From positions 34,358,482 through 34,422,481 of the forward strand of contig OX421502.1 in the NCBI GenBank assembly GCA_949126835.1: a stretch of DNA of 64,000 nt, in the 5' to 3' direction. Within the stretch, counting starts at the first letter, position 1; the number at the start of each line of letters is the position of its first letter. The notes under the pieces are model-generated. The model was given only the letters and a program-made list of their open reading frames with translations. It was not told the DNA's origin and made no database searches. The translations under genes were made by a program, and so were the position numbers. This stretch comes from Anisus vortex. Taxonomy: Eukaryota > Mollusca > Gastropoda > Planorbidae. Of this stretch, positions 46,601 through 56,935 are shown in pieces.

Positions 46601-47382
46601 TCAGTCCGTTCGAGTTAGTGTTTGGACATTCAGTTCGAGGACCTCTAAAACTGTTGCAGGAAACCTTGTTAAATTCTGATGAAGAGACTGGACTCGTAGC
46701 TTATGTGGAACAATTTAGCAATAGAATCTATCATGCTTTTAATCATGTTAAAGATAATCTTTTGCAGGCTCAGAAAAGAATGAAAGGGTACTATGATGTC
46801 AAGGCCAGATCCCGATGTTTCCATCCTGGTGATAAAGTCCTCATGTTGACCCAATTGTCTGGACAACCCCTGAGTGCAAAATATACAGGACCATATCAGG
46901 TTTTAGATAAAATCAGTGATGTAACATACCTTGTAAAAACCCCTGATAGAAGGAAAACACAGAGACTGTGCCATATAAACATGCTAAAACCTTATGTTGT
47001 TAGGGAAGAACAAACTGACATTAGGCCAGTGAGTGCTATCAAAACTGTTGAAACACCCCCGCCTAAATTTAAAAAGACAATCATAGAAAGTAAACTTCAA
47101 AACACTGAAGCACTTAAAAACCTCAATGATAAACTGGCACATCTAGACTCAGGTGAACAGACTTCTATCAAGGGTTTAATCTATGATCATGTAAATTTGT
47201 TTAGTGATGTTCCTAACAAAACAACTTTGGTTACCCATGATGTAGTTTTTAAAGATGATAAGGTTAAACCTGTCAAACAACATCCTTATAGGGTTAATAC
47301 CATACAACTTAAGAATAACTTACGTATTGGTAAAAGATCACATCGTCGCGGACACCCTACCGCGCATGTAACAAATGTATAA
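43678..47382 (+). CDS. Gag-protease-integrase polyprotein of GMR1-type element 2, RT truncated
   Basis: A 1234-residue ORF without stops. Domains: SAP/Rho-N-like N-terminus (about 18-60, MSMIQLKELAKSLGI); Arg/Glu-rich coiled coil (about 100-158); SCAN-like capsid (about 174-345, with TPEKYRKVFRESKK and FERWIRS); CCHC C390, C393, H398, C403; protease D541-T-G-A and ILGND at 610; integrase zinc finger H767, H774, C804, C807; integrase D838, D897, E933 (D-x35-E); GPY-type end at 1071; start of RT to about 1213 (KPVKQHPYRVN). The final ~20 residues are out-of-frame read-through of the RNase H end. Integrase precedes RT, as in GMR1 elements. All visible catalytic residues of protease and integrase are present, and RT catalytic motifs are absent. 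The start is the first Met after the leader and matches the element 1 start region. Driven by the 5' LTR. Confidence 0.95.
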   Translation: MEATNNLTLDPEIFDLTSEQLNKMSMIQLKELAKSLGISITETRPSKTKLLQEVTECLRKQGTLIIEETTANDNINDESDDELPFPIKQRVKHTTGDLSEELKFKLELRKMELEMERERENKRIEMERERESQRIEMEREIAREKIASQERIEIARSRTSNHSNANSEADAELYKFKKHIPVFEDNSVEEFFMIFERNARDYQFPEGKKAILLRSALNKGKALDVVLSLTEEELYDYELIKNRVLLSYALTPEKYRKVFRESKKEQEQSHVDFLRQKKKYFERWIRSKGVNKDFDKLANLMLMEDFNNNIRGDVRIHLADKGVEQVETAAVMADEYVIIHSSNKFTTVDKSKFQNRDMKVEKKTINPNESYQSKRHQQSNEGPTNSKPTCSHCKRIGHTKEKCWILNGNPNKKNVVLSYVAMPKQRTHVNVKKDIRTQTEIPSANADNLTKHTYLGNLKPEIVPEIETMVFNNSNSNLSSKESISDRTTMSTKHTSYKNNLDTDLIDTEIPSNCLPFIEEGTVSSIINGVTSEKNIRILRDTGAEVSLLLENTVPTSQSTYTGQDLTIQGVSRKNVQVPLHQIQLKSAYFTGNVVVGVYKSLPFKGVSLILGNDIAGDVVHSISKKKQYLNKSESFIKPICIVTRGMAQQQKSVETMSKSKIEPEIDLQATFLADILSGPSVKTTESNLSPRQLLLLEQNRDSGIKHLKKKVITEQEAEIKGNGFFLKEGILMQKWRDVKCDNDNCREGSQIVVPAIYRNDILHMAHDTPYAGHLGVNKTYRRILPYFYWPGLHRDVTKYCKSCNTCQIVGKPNQTIPVAPLKPIPAFAEPFSHLLIDCVGPLPKTKTGHQYLFTIMCTATRYPEAIPLRTINADKISDALIAFCSRYGLPKTIQSDQGSNFTSKLFNQVLKKLGIQHATSTAYHPQSQGALERYHQTLKTMLRTYCFENTEDWDRGIPFALFATRETVQESLGFSPFELVFGHSVRGPLKLLQETLLNSDEETGLVAYVEQFSNRIYHAFNHVKDNLLQAQKRMKGYYDVKARSRCFHPGDKVLMLTQLSGQPLSAKYTGPYQVLDKISDVTYLVKTPDRRKTQRLCHINMLKPYVVREEQTDIRPVSAIKTVETPPPKFKKTIIESKLQNTEALKNLNDKLAHLDSGEQTSIKGLIYDHVNLFSDVPNKTTLVTHDVVFKDDKVKPVKQHPYRVNTIQLKNNLRIGKRSHRRGHPTAHVTNV
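47324..47371 (+). pseudogene. Residual RNase H C-terminus of element 2
   Basis: In the +1 frame relative to the ORF this reads VLVKDHIVADTLPRM and a stop. IVADTLPR corresponds to the conserved VADALSR-like end of Ty3/Gypsy RNase H. It shows that RT-RNase H once lay between the integrase and the 3' LTR and has been deleted. Confidence 0.75.
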
Positions 47383-48148
47383 GGAAATATATAACTTCAT
47401 GTATATATTCTGATAATCCTAACTAAGAGAATTGGATCATTTAAAATTTAAATGCAGGAATATATGAATATGTTGTGATTATTTTATGCAATATCTTATG
47501 CCTTATTTTATGCCATGAATATTTCCATTTGCTAAAACAAATATTATTATTGTTGTAGGAAAAAAGAAAGAACCTAATAAGTTACTTATAAATATTATGG
47601 ATTTATGAACATAATTTTTCTTTATTAGTAAGATAATGAATGAACAGAAATGTACATCCTTATTTTGAAACAATCAAACTATAGTTGTGATTATGTAAAA
47701 AAACCAAAATAGAGTAATGTGCATACACTTCACATGCTTACACACTTAAGATTAAATTCTTACTCTTAAGTTTATTTAAATATTAATTTCATTTAAGTTG
47801 AATTAATTAATGATTGAATTGTTTAATATGATAACATTGGTTATGTTGATTTTTACCTTATAAATAAGATGATGATGTTTATAAGGAATGATATCTCAGA
47901 GAGTATAATTTTCTTTAGAATAACGCGAACATGTGTTATGGTCTAAGGATAACTTGAGATCCTATATGATGAGGGTTTAATAGAATAAATTATTTCCCTT
48001 ACTTGTCTTATTTAACGGACTACCCAGGTGGAGTCAGTTTTTTTTTGTATATTGTTTAGAACTAAAGTTAAGTGCAGGCGGTTCTAAAAGAAATTGCACA
48101 CTTCTATTGTTTAGTATGCAATGTTCTTTTCCTTTTGGTATGGGCGAC
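47383..48148 (+). other. 3' untranslated region of element 2
   Basis: AT-rich, with no ORF. The bases just before the 3' LTR (GGTATGGGCGAC) are only weakly purine-rich, so a standard polypurine tract is not obvious. Confidence 0.6.
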
Positions 48149-49183
48149 TGTTACGAAACGTAAATTCCCTACATTGTAACGTTAATAAACCAACTAAATC
48201 ATTTAAGCGAATTGCGTTTAAACGATACAAAATATTTCTCAGCTCACGGTTTTCCCCGGGTTTTTCCTAACCTAATTTGAGCATTATTGTTTTTTATTAA
48301 CCTCGATAAAAACATGAACTGTTCACGCGAGTACAGCATGTCAAGGTCGATCGGTCTCTCCTTATTTTGTTAGAGCATTATTGCTTGTTCTTAATAAAAA
48401 ATATTTTGATCACGCAGTCAACATGCAGGCTTGATTAAAATATTCGTGTCACTAGACTGTCTGGTTTTTCCAACGATTGACCCGTAATATATTTCTACGC
48501 AATTCGACACTTTAGTCAGTTCTTGGCTTGCATTCGATCTAGTAACATCAAATATTCTCCGCTCTGAGTATCATTTCTATTTGATTTGTTTGATGGAAAA
48601 TTTATTATTCTACTATTAACTACAATGCTATATGTTCATTGAGGATATTCATTACTAATTGGAATATGTGTATTTCTTGATTGTGTATATAATATTATTT
48701 GGATTCCTACTGGATTGATGTTGTAAATTAAACCAAATTTATCGTTGCTTTCTACACAACTTGGTTAACGTCAATATTTCAACGTTATATACATGTGTGT
48801 ATGTGTAATATTTATACAACTATTTTAATAATCTACACTACCACTCAACATCGAGGTTCTTGCTGTATAATATGAGCCACACCAATAATTATACATGAAG
48901 TAAATCAACTGAAAACTCTAAAGCTACGTTATGTGAATTGCCAGGGGATACTAAGAACCACGGAATACTCTAGACAACTACAAATAAACTTCAGAATGAT
49001 ATAATAAGATCTTCACTAATACAAGGATACTCACACTAATAATAACAATACTATAACTATTATTTTCATAAATTGAATGGGGGCTCTAGCCGTAATAACA
49101 TTATAAATCATAATTATACTTGTGTGATATAAATAGAAGGTCTCATCCATAATTTATTATGGTGAATAAATTGCCTTGTAATA
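48149..49183 (+). repeat. 3' LTR of element 2
   Basis: 1035 bp, identical to the 5' LTR except for A at 48401. It ends CTTGTAATA, followed by the ATAT target repeat. Confidence 0.95.
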
Positions 49184-49469
49184 ATATTGACTTTAAACAG
49201 TAGACCAATAGTCGACCAATATTTAAATCTTGGCAAAATTTTGGGTAAATATTGGGACAATATAGTTTCTGTTGTTAGGGTACGTCGTAGCTTTCAAACA
49301 CATCCCAATAGCTGACTCCTAAATAATAGGCCTACTTTTTTCTTGTATGATAAATGGTATGATAGTGTGCGTGAATGTCTATTGTGTTTGAGTACAAATG
49401 GTTCTTTAATATTGTTTTAGGTATGCTGAAAAAACGGAATTTATGTAATCAAGTCAATTTTCCATTCAT

Positions 49470-49507
49470 TTGGATCAATAAAGCAATCTTATCTTATCTT
49501 ATCTTAA
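49470..49507 (+). mobile_element. 3' tail of another retroposon
   Basis: TTTGGATCAATAAAGCAATC followed by four TTATC units. A tail of this kind with AATAAA marks a LINE or SINE 3' end. No body was recognised upstream. Confidence 0.5.
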
Positions 49508-51016
49508 TATACCGCCCTCCCCAACATAATAATACTTCCACCCAACTTTACAATAAAAGATAACGTATTCTTTCCTCTCCCTCCCTCCCCCTCCCATTGT
49601 CCCTTTTCCCCTTCCATCCACCCCACCCCTCCCCTTTCCCTGTATTGCTCGGGATTCCCTAGGGCGTGTTCTATTTCTCATTAAAGAGCGTTTTTCCATT
49701 TTTTTTTTATAATCACGGCATTAATTACTAGGAACTAAATGTCATAAGCGGCGCCCCATCCCCCCCCCCCCCATCTCCCTCCCTTCTCCCATCTAGTGGA
49801 GCAAGATGAAAATGTTCATCAGACTAAGCCATCGATATACATAATAAAAAAGAATGAGGGGTCGTGGCGGATGGGGGGGGGGGGGGGGGGGGAGTTGGGG
49901 ACTGGAGAAACTTTCGCTAATCTCGGACCAGAAGTTAAAATTTCAAAATGACACCCACTCCTGACAAACTATTCGGTACAGAGCTTATATATTCTTTTAC
50001 ATTTCTTGTGTTGTTGTTGTTGTTTTTAAATAGTCACTGCACACGTTTACCGGACTGTTCTTGGTGAAAATGACGTCATCGAAGTGTTGTACTACATGTT
50101 GTGGAGTTTGTTGTATTATTTTTAGTTTGTTGGTTAGCTTTTTTGTTGTTTTTTTCATATATGCCATTCTAATCATTTCTTTATGTATTATGTGTGCGTA
50201 AGCGTAAGGGAAGGGGATGGTAATGATTGGATAAGGTAAACCTATTATAACATATTGACCTTAAAATTGTAATAAAAATATATCGATGTTGAGCTCATTG
50301 CAGGATTGCGTGGCCAGCATACTGCACACTTACTTGTTTTTACAACAACACAAAATCTTTATGTATCAGTTTTCTCAGAATTTTCTTGATTTTTCTGGGG
50401 TTATTATTACACGACAGCGCAACTTGTTGCAGACGACACCATCACAAGCTAACTTTGTTCCCCACACTTCCTGCACGTGTCTGCGAATCAAGTTCAAAAT
50501 TTCAACTAGTGTCTTGCAGTGGCCTTTCTCAAGTTTACCATTGCCATTCTAATAATCTATTTATTCTAGATTTTAATTATGAAACAAAGAAATGCAACTT
50601 GATCCCCTGATTAAATGAAATGGTTTTTAGTGTGTCTGTGTGTGTGTGTGTATGTTTGTGTGTTTGGATGTGTGCTGGGGAGAGGAATCTTGTTAGTCTG
50701 ATACTCCGCTGATGGCGTTTAGAGTTTCTGACAAGAAGCTGTCGACGCGAGAGTGAGTACTAACGACACAAGAGCCAGTTCTGGACACTGTCCCAGGTGG
50801 TTGGTGCTGTCAATGCGTCGACATTTAAAACCGACTAAAGAAAACACTCAGTTAAAACAAAAGAAATGAGGGTGAGTGTGTGTTGGGGAGGGGAAGGCTT
50901 GGGTGACTAAACGATGACACAGATAATCTCTACTGGCCAGTTGACCTTGTTCTGAAATTCCCATACGATAATCACCTCAGATAAAGAATGTGGGTACCTA
51001 CTTGTGTTATCTAGAG
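49508..51016. other. No gene seen; homopolymers
   Basis: C run at ~49758, G run of ~20 at 49873, a perfect CRE at 50071, and GT repeats at ~50630. A GTGGCCAGCAT...CTGCACAC fragment at 50310 may be a SINE scrap. Confidence 0.5.
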
Positions 51017-51215
51017 CAGGGTCGGCAACCTTTTGTTAATAGTAGGATTATTATATTATTCAGAATGGCCACCAGTCTAAATGTCAAAATGCTCTGGCAT
51101 TCATTTTCTTGTTGAAGAGACTTGCAGTCTTTTTTTGTGGTGATTCTTTCGCGTATCATTTAATATCGCTCTGCGTTATAAGTCTGGCACGCGAGTCGAA
51201 GGCTGCCGATCCCTG
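51017..51215 (-). mobile_element. hAT-like MITE
   Basis: 199 bp. It starts CAGGGTCGGCAACC and the other end, read inward, starts CAGGGATCGGCAGCC. The 8-bp flanks ATCTAGAG and ATATAAAG match at 6 of 8. Read on the minus strand it aligns with 5672-5879 (GTGCCAGACTT, ACGCAGAGCGAT). Confidence 0.75.
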
Positions 51216-51458
51216 ATATAAAGATTAATTTCATATTTAGTAGACATTTAATAGAAAATTGAAAACGTAAGATCAAGTTTAGGACCGCTAAGAATGTATA
51301 GGCTATTCTAAATTTGATGGTTTTAACGTTTTTGACTTTCAAATCTATTTTGTTATCTTATGTAATTTTTGTTGATATTCCCTCCCTCCACAACCCCCTC
51401 CTTTTTACCCCGGTTTTTTGTGTATGCAGTTTGAGTAAAATGTTTTTCGTGGCCTTAT

Positions 51459-51652
51459 ACGCCATATATGCTTATAGGTACTCTTTCTTCCCGAGTGGCA
51501 TCCGGGCATGGTATGGGTTGCCTGAACAAGCCGAGGGCAACCTGTTGCTTTAACATCATTTAAAACACTAATCAAAATGCTAAGACCACAAATGAGTGTA
51601 AGACGCAATAATCGTCTTTATCGAAGGAGCGTCTGTAATATATATAAGATGC
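51459..51652 (+). mobile_element. 5'-truncated LINE, 3' end
   Basis: TACTCTTTCTTCCCGAGTGG, GGTATGGGTTGCCTGAACAA, ACATCATTTAAAACACTAAT, a hairpin with a changed inner stem, and an ATATAAGAT tail. Encodes YSFFPSGIRAWYGLPEQAE, the best preserved version of the C-terminal block. Confidence 0.82.
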
Positions 51653-51949
51653 AGCTATGGTTTGTGGCAGTTGATGCTGAAAATGAAAGCTATGCTTTGT
51701 TTTGACAATCTGTTATTGTTTTATTCTTTCACTTGTACTGGAACTTTTATATTTCATTTATCGTTTAGCAAGCTCTAACGCTTTTGTTGTTTTAAAACTG
51801 TCATTACTTTGGACTTTGATGATGTTTTTAAAACAGAAATAAATGCTACCTTTCTCTTGATTAATAATAATAATAATAAAAATAGCGGACATATTACTGC
51901 CTGCAGTATTTATCGTTTATTGAACGCGCTGCCATTCTCTGCGCTCAAA

Positions 51950-51968
51950 GGGGAAGTGACGTCGCGTC
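51950..51968. promoter_or_regulatory. ETS-CRE-like composite
   Basis: GGGGAAGTGACGTCGCGTC: an ETS core fused to a near-perfect CRE in a CpG-rich patch. A second perfect CRE lies at 52377. No adjacent exon is supported. Confidence 0.3.
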
Positions 51969-52599
51969 GACCAGGCGAATGACGGGAAGACATTGGAGCA
52001 TGCTAAATTTGATGACAATGGTCTTCAAAAAACCTTGAGGCTATGGCAGGGGGAGTCAATGACGTGGAAGGGATACGAAATCGATGTATTTGTCACGTGA
52101 TTTATTTCCTCCCCCTTCCCCGCGCCCCTCCTTTCGGTTATAGTCGGGAGGGTGGTAAATTTTAAGACTCGCGCTCGTGGGGAATCAAAAAGGGGACTGA
52201 GAGCGATGGCGCTCCAGTCGTACACGTGCGCGCGCAGCCACAAGTATGTACTTGACATAAATGTCAGGAGGTGGTTGTTTGTTGGTGGTAGTGGTGTGTG
52301 TTTGGTGCTGAATACTGAAGAATTGCTTCCTTTTCTTCAGTCTTGTTTGCTGTCACACCATCATGATGCTCACGCATGACGTCATTTACGAAACACCATG
52401 TTTTCATTAATCATACTTTACTAATTTATTCTTACAATGTGCAAGTCAATGGCCGAACTTTATAACCTTACACATTGTATTTCATACATTTTATAAATCC
52501 TGCTTTGGAGGCAACGAATCATCACTAACCTATATGTTTTATAAATTAGATACGTTAAACATGTAGCCTAAGCATATACATTTCGGATTATAGGTTATA

Positions 52600-53165
52600 T
52601 TTTATACTTTTTACATCATTCATTATACTTTCTATATTATACTGTAAAAGCGTCGACTTTATACATTACAATTTATAGCCAGTACTATATATTTTGTGCT
52701 TTATAATTTATAAATGATATTTTATATATCATACTTTATATATTAAAAATTATACATCATACTTTATTAATCATTGGCCTACCTTATACCGGTACATTAT
52801 ATTTTATACAGCATACTTTATACACCATTCTTTATAAATAATACTTTGCAAATCATATTTTATAAATTAGGCTATAGGCCTACTTTGTAAAAAATACTTT
52901 ATAAATTATACTTTATAAATTATACTTTGTAAATAATACTTTATAAATTATACTTTGTAAATAATACTTTATAAATTATACTTTGTAAAGCATACTTTAT
53001 AAATTATACTTTGTAAATAATACTTTATAAATTATACTTTGTAAATAATACTTTATAAATTATACTTTATAAATTATACTTTGTAAATAATACTTTATAA
53101 ATTATACTTTGTAAATAATACTTTATAAATTATACTTTGTAAATCATACTTTATACACTATACTT
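52600..53165. repeat. AT-rich array; 28-bp unit in its right half
   Basis: Degenerate ATACTTTATA repeats grade into regular copies of ACTTTATAAATTATACTTTG plus TAAATAAT (about 52900-53150, ~9 copies). Confidence 0.88.
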
Positions 53166-54668
53166 ATGCTCTGCAATATTTAAAAAAAAGATTTAATACT
53201 TTTCTTCATTTAGGGTTTAGTTTCCCTTGGGTTTAGCAAACCCTGATCACTTCCCCCCACCACGCCTTCCCTAATTGGAATACCAGAGTAATGATCCATT
53301 TACGTGGGGCTTACAGGCACTGAACAATTTCATTACAATCCCTGCTTAAGGGACAACGGGGGGAGCGGGCATCGAATGGACCCCAACATTGAACTAATGC
53401 ACTTTGCTGCACAACCCTTGAGGGTTCTGGTTTCATGTGATTTATGTTGAAAACCCCCAGAGCTGGGGTCAAAACAACGCGCAGTTTAAGTTTATCCAAT
53501 GAAACAGTTTCGTATCACTTGGGTCGTGTCATACTGTACACAATATAGGGGTAGACAGGCTTATAGAGAGAAAGAGAAAAACATGGATAGATAGATGGAT
53601 GGGTGGATCCTTGGATAGATGGAAAGATCGACGGATGTGAGGATGGGTGGATTGGTGAAGGTGGATGGATGAATTGAAAAGATAGAGAGAGAGAGAGAGA
53701 GAGAGAGTGGGGGAGAGGGAGAGAGATAGATAGATAGAGAAGGACAAAAGGAGGCCGGAAGATAGAAGGATAGATAGATCACCAACTCTTTCCTTTCCTC
53801 ACTTCCTCCATCACAATAATTTATACACTTTTAAAAGTTTCGTTGTGTTTTTAAAATATACAACCTAACAGGGGGAGGGGGGAATAACTCAAGAACACTA
53901 ACTGGTTTAGGCTGCACACAGTTAACTCCCCGAGCTGATTTTTTTTCCTCCCCTTGTTTTCTGTTAAAAAGGTAATTTCAAGGGGAGGGAAGTCAGTCAT
54001 ATTTTGGTCGATTTTTTTTTTTAAATGGCGGGTAAACAAAAACGAAAAATTTGATTGGTTACTTTCTGAAAGCATTCTGCTCACGAAAGGGAATCAGCAC
54101 TTGATGTCTGTAACATCCTGATGTCCAAAAACATCCTTGTGTTGTCTGGAAGCTTGGAAAGCCCTCCAACGAAATATCAGTACCATTGGGTCCCCACTCC
54201 ATAACATCAAGTATCCTATCGACATTAAACATTTTTGATATTTTCTATTTTTCAAATTATCAATTTTTTTCGGCAGACAGGAAATTGGAAAGGCACTTAC
54301 TGCTGGATTAAATCTTGTGACTGGAAAATTAAATAAAAATATTTGGTGTGACCTAATAGCAGGTCAAGTCAAAGACCTTCTTAATCTATGTCTCTCTCTC
54401 TCTCTCTCTCTCTCTCCCTTTATTACGTTCTTCTTCTCTCCCTGTCTCTCTCTCTCTTTTTATGATTCTCTCTCTTTTTCTTTTCTTCTCTCTCTTTATT
54501 TCTCTCTTTCGGCATCTCTTTTTTACTTCCTCTCTCTCTCTCTTCTATCTGTCTCTCTATATCTTTCCCCAAAGGCATGTTGATTAGAAAACAATGAGTT
54601 TTACTACAATGTTTTTAATTGTTGGGGATGTGAGTGTTTGTATCGCTCTTGTTTGCTGCTGATTGTTG

Positions 54669-54699
<31 letters not shown>

Positions 54700-55324
54700 T
54701 AAAAAAGAGAAAGAGAAAGGAATAAGAGTTTAGGGGAAGGGGAAGAAATAGAGATGGGTGCATTGTGAGTGAGAGGGCAAGATACGAGGAGAGAGTGAAA
54801 GATATTAGAGATGAGGTAGAAGGGTTGAGAAGAGAAGCAGTGAAATATTTCAGCAAGAAGAGAGGGCGAGAGGGGGTTGAGGGTGAGACAGAGAGTGAAA
54901 GAGAGAGTGTGTTCCATGTATACCTCAACATGGCGTCTGTCATCCTGTGAGTTGGACAACACTTATACGTCATGAAGTGGTTGGCCAGGGGCAGACATCA
55001 AGTCCTGGTCAAGTGATTTAAAACTGCTTGGAGAGGCGTACAGGGCGGGTAACGGAGGGGCGAGAAGTTCAATGTGGGCGTCTTATACCGAAAGGGCGAA
55101 TGGGGAAGGGGGTAAAAAGAAGGTTGACAGTTTGAACAGATATTTTTCTCTTTGGTTTCGCACTTTTTTTCACATTTCTGAAGTCATCTTACTTTAATGC
55201 GATTCCAATGAAATGTCAATAAAACATGGCGCTGAAGCAATACTGTTTGATATGCGAGGTTAATCTGACTGAGTCAATAAACTCTTACGGTGACAGCTAA
55301 TTTTCACTTTGCACTGATTATGTG
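53166..55324. other. No gene seen; simple repeats
   Basis: GATGGATG and GA tracts (53575-53730), CT tract (54390-54560), GA tract (54672-54720). Ser/Leu-rich ORFs here are artefacts. Confidence 0.55.
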
Positions 55325-55560
55325 AGGGCACACTGGGCAGCGTATTCGGCTTGAGTAACAAAAGTCCTGGGTTCGAATCCTGGCCAAGGCTATGTTATGT
55401 TCCCGGGCTTGGAGTATGTCTCTGAGTTTACCCAACTCTGATGGGTACTAGACTTTAGTATGGATAAAATGTAGGCGGCAGTGCATTGCACTGACCAAAC
55501 AATCACATAGTATGCCGTGGCCACAGAAACTCGTAAAAGCTGTTTTACTTTTCATTATTT
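55325..55560 (+). mobile_element. tRNA-derived SINE
   Basis: GGGCAGCGTATTCGGCTTGA, CTGGGTTCGAATCC (B box), CCAACTCTGATGGGTACTAG, GCCGTGGCCACAGAAACT. The 3' end is decayed. Confidence 0.82.
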
Positions 55561-55861
55561 TGATTGCAAGATCAACTGAACTGTAATGAATTAAATAAAA
55601 CTAAAATATTAGAAGGCTTAATAAAACAAAAACGAAGAACGATACCTATTCTTAATATAAAAGAAAATAAGAACTAACACTAAGGCACGTGCATGTTGGT
55701 GAAACTCCGGATTCGCCCCCGAGAAAATCGGCCAATACACAAATTCGCCAAAAAGTATGGCTCCGTCCAAATTCTCCTATTCGGATCTCGGTGGAAAATG
55801 GTCTTCGATGAAAACTTACTTTTTTTTACTAAGAGTTTTAAGATAAGTAAATGGTATTACT

Positions 55862-55982
55862 GTATTATACTTATACTTATACTTATATTTATACTTTTAC
55901 TTATACTTATACTTATACTTATACTTATACTTATACTTATACTTATACTTATACTTATACTTATACTTATACTTATACTATA
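55862..55982. repeat. Hexanucleotide (ATACTT)n, ~20 copies
   Basis: Near-perfect in the right part. Translates as an Ile/Leu repeat, an artefact. Confidence 0.95.
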
Positions 55983-56689
55983 TGTAGAGAATGACTAAAG
56001 AGTTTCTGGAAAAGATTAGTGGGAGGGGCGGGAACATAGCGCCCTTTATCTGAATGACTCACTCTCCGCAAGTAGACAATGTCATGAATAAGCCAATGTA
56101 TCGTTAATGCCAACTCATGGGTGCCGACGCCACCAGAACACTCCCCCTCTCCCCCCTAGTTTCCCTCATTTACAGTTCAATCTCTAACAGCCAGTGCCCT
56201 CGCCTTGTTGTCCTCGCCCGCCGATTAATCTCCGGGGCGTCAAGTCTCAAGGCATCTAGTCTTAGGGAGAACATCTTATTTTCTCGCCTAATGAAGCGGG
56301 CGCGACCTTCCACCATGACCAGGGTGATGACGCCCCCCCCCCACAATCCCTTCCTTCTCCTCACACCCTCGTGAACATTCGCTTGGACGGCCAGGGAGTA
56401 AGGGGCGCGAGCACAGAAGGGGGGCGCCGAAGATGGCTTCGTAATTAACTGGTCCGAGGAACAGACAGAGCAAACTGAAGATGAATAATAATAAAAAAAA
56501 TAACAAAAAGGGGAGGAGGGTGGTGGATGTAAAAGTTCTCAATAATACAGACATACAGACAGGCATACAGGCACCAAGCAGACATACAGACAGGCATACA
56601 CTCACGATCCATGCACCACGTAAACACACATAAATACACACATACACCTCTAGATGTGAAACTTTGTTGTCGACACATTAAAGTCTTAA

Positions 56690-56935
56690 AACAAAAAGTA
56701 ATCACCTTAAAAAAAAACAGTAACCACCCTTTAAAACAGTAATCACCCTTTAAAACAGTAATCACCCTTTAAAACAGTAATCACCCTTTAAAACAGTAAT
56801 CATCCTAAAAACAGTAATCACCCTTTAAAACAGTAATCAACCTTTAAAACAGTAATCATCCTTTAAAACAGTAATCACCCTTTAAAACAGTAATCACCCT
56901 AAAAACAGTAGTCCTAATCACCCTAAAAAAAAAAA
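56690..56935. repeat. 19-bp minisatellite, ~11 copies
   Basis: The unit is TTAAAACAGTAATCACCCT, with shortened variants near 56806 and 56890. Confidence 0.93.

Larger units (their letters stand above)
42239..49183 (+). mobile_element. Complete GMR1-type LTR retrotransposon, element 2 (RT-deleted)
   Basis: A 6945-bp element: 5' LTR 42239-43273, leader 43274-43677, ORF 43678-47382, 3' region, 3' LTR 48149-49183. It is flanked by ATAT at 42235-42238 and 49184-49187, a 4-bp target duplication (low-complexity, so only moderately informative). The LTRs differ at one of 1035 positions, indicating a very recent insertion. The ORF is uninterrupted but lacks most of RT and RNase H, so the element cannot copy itself unaided. 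Confidence 0.93.
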
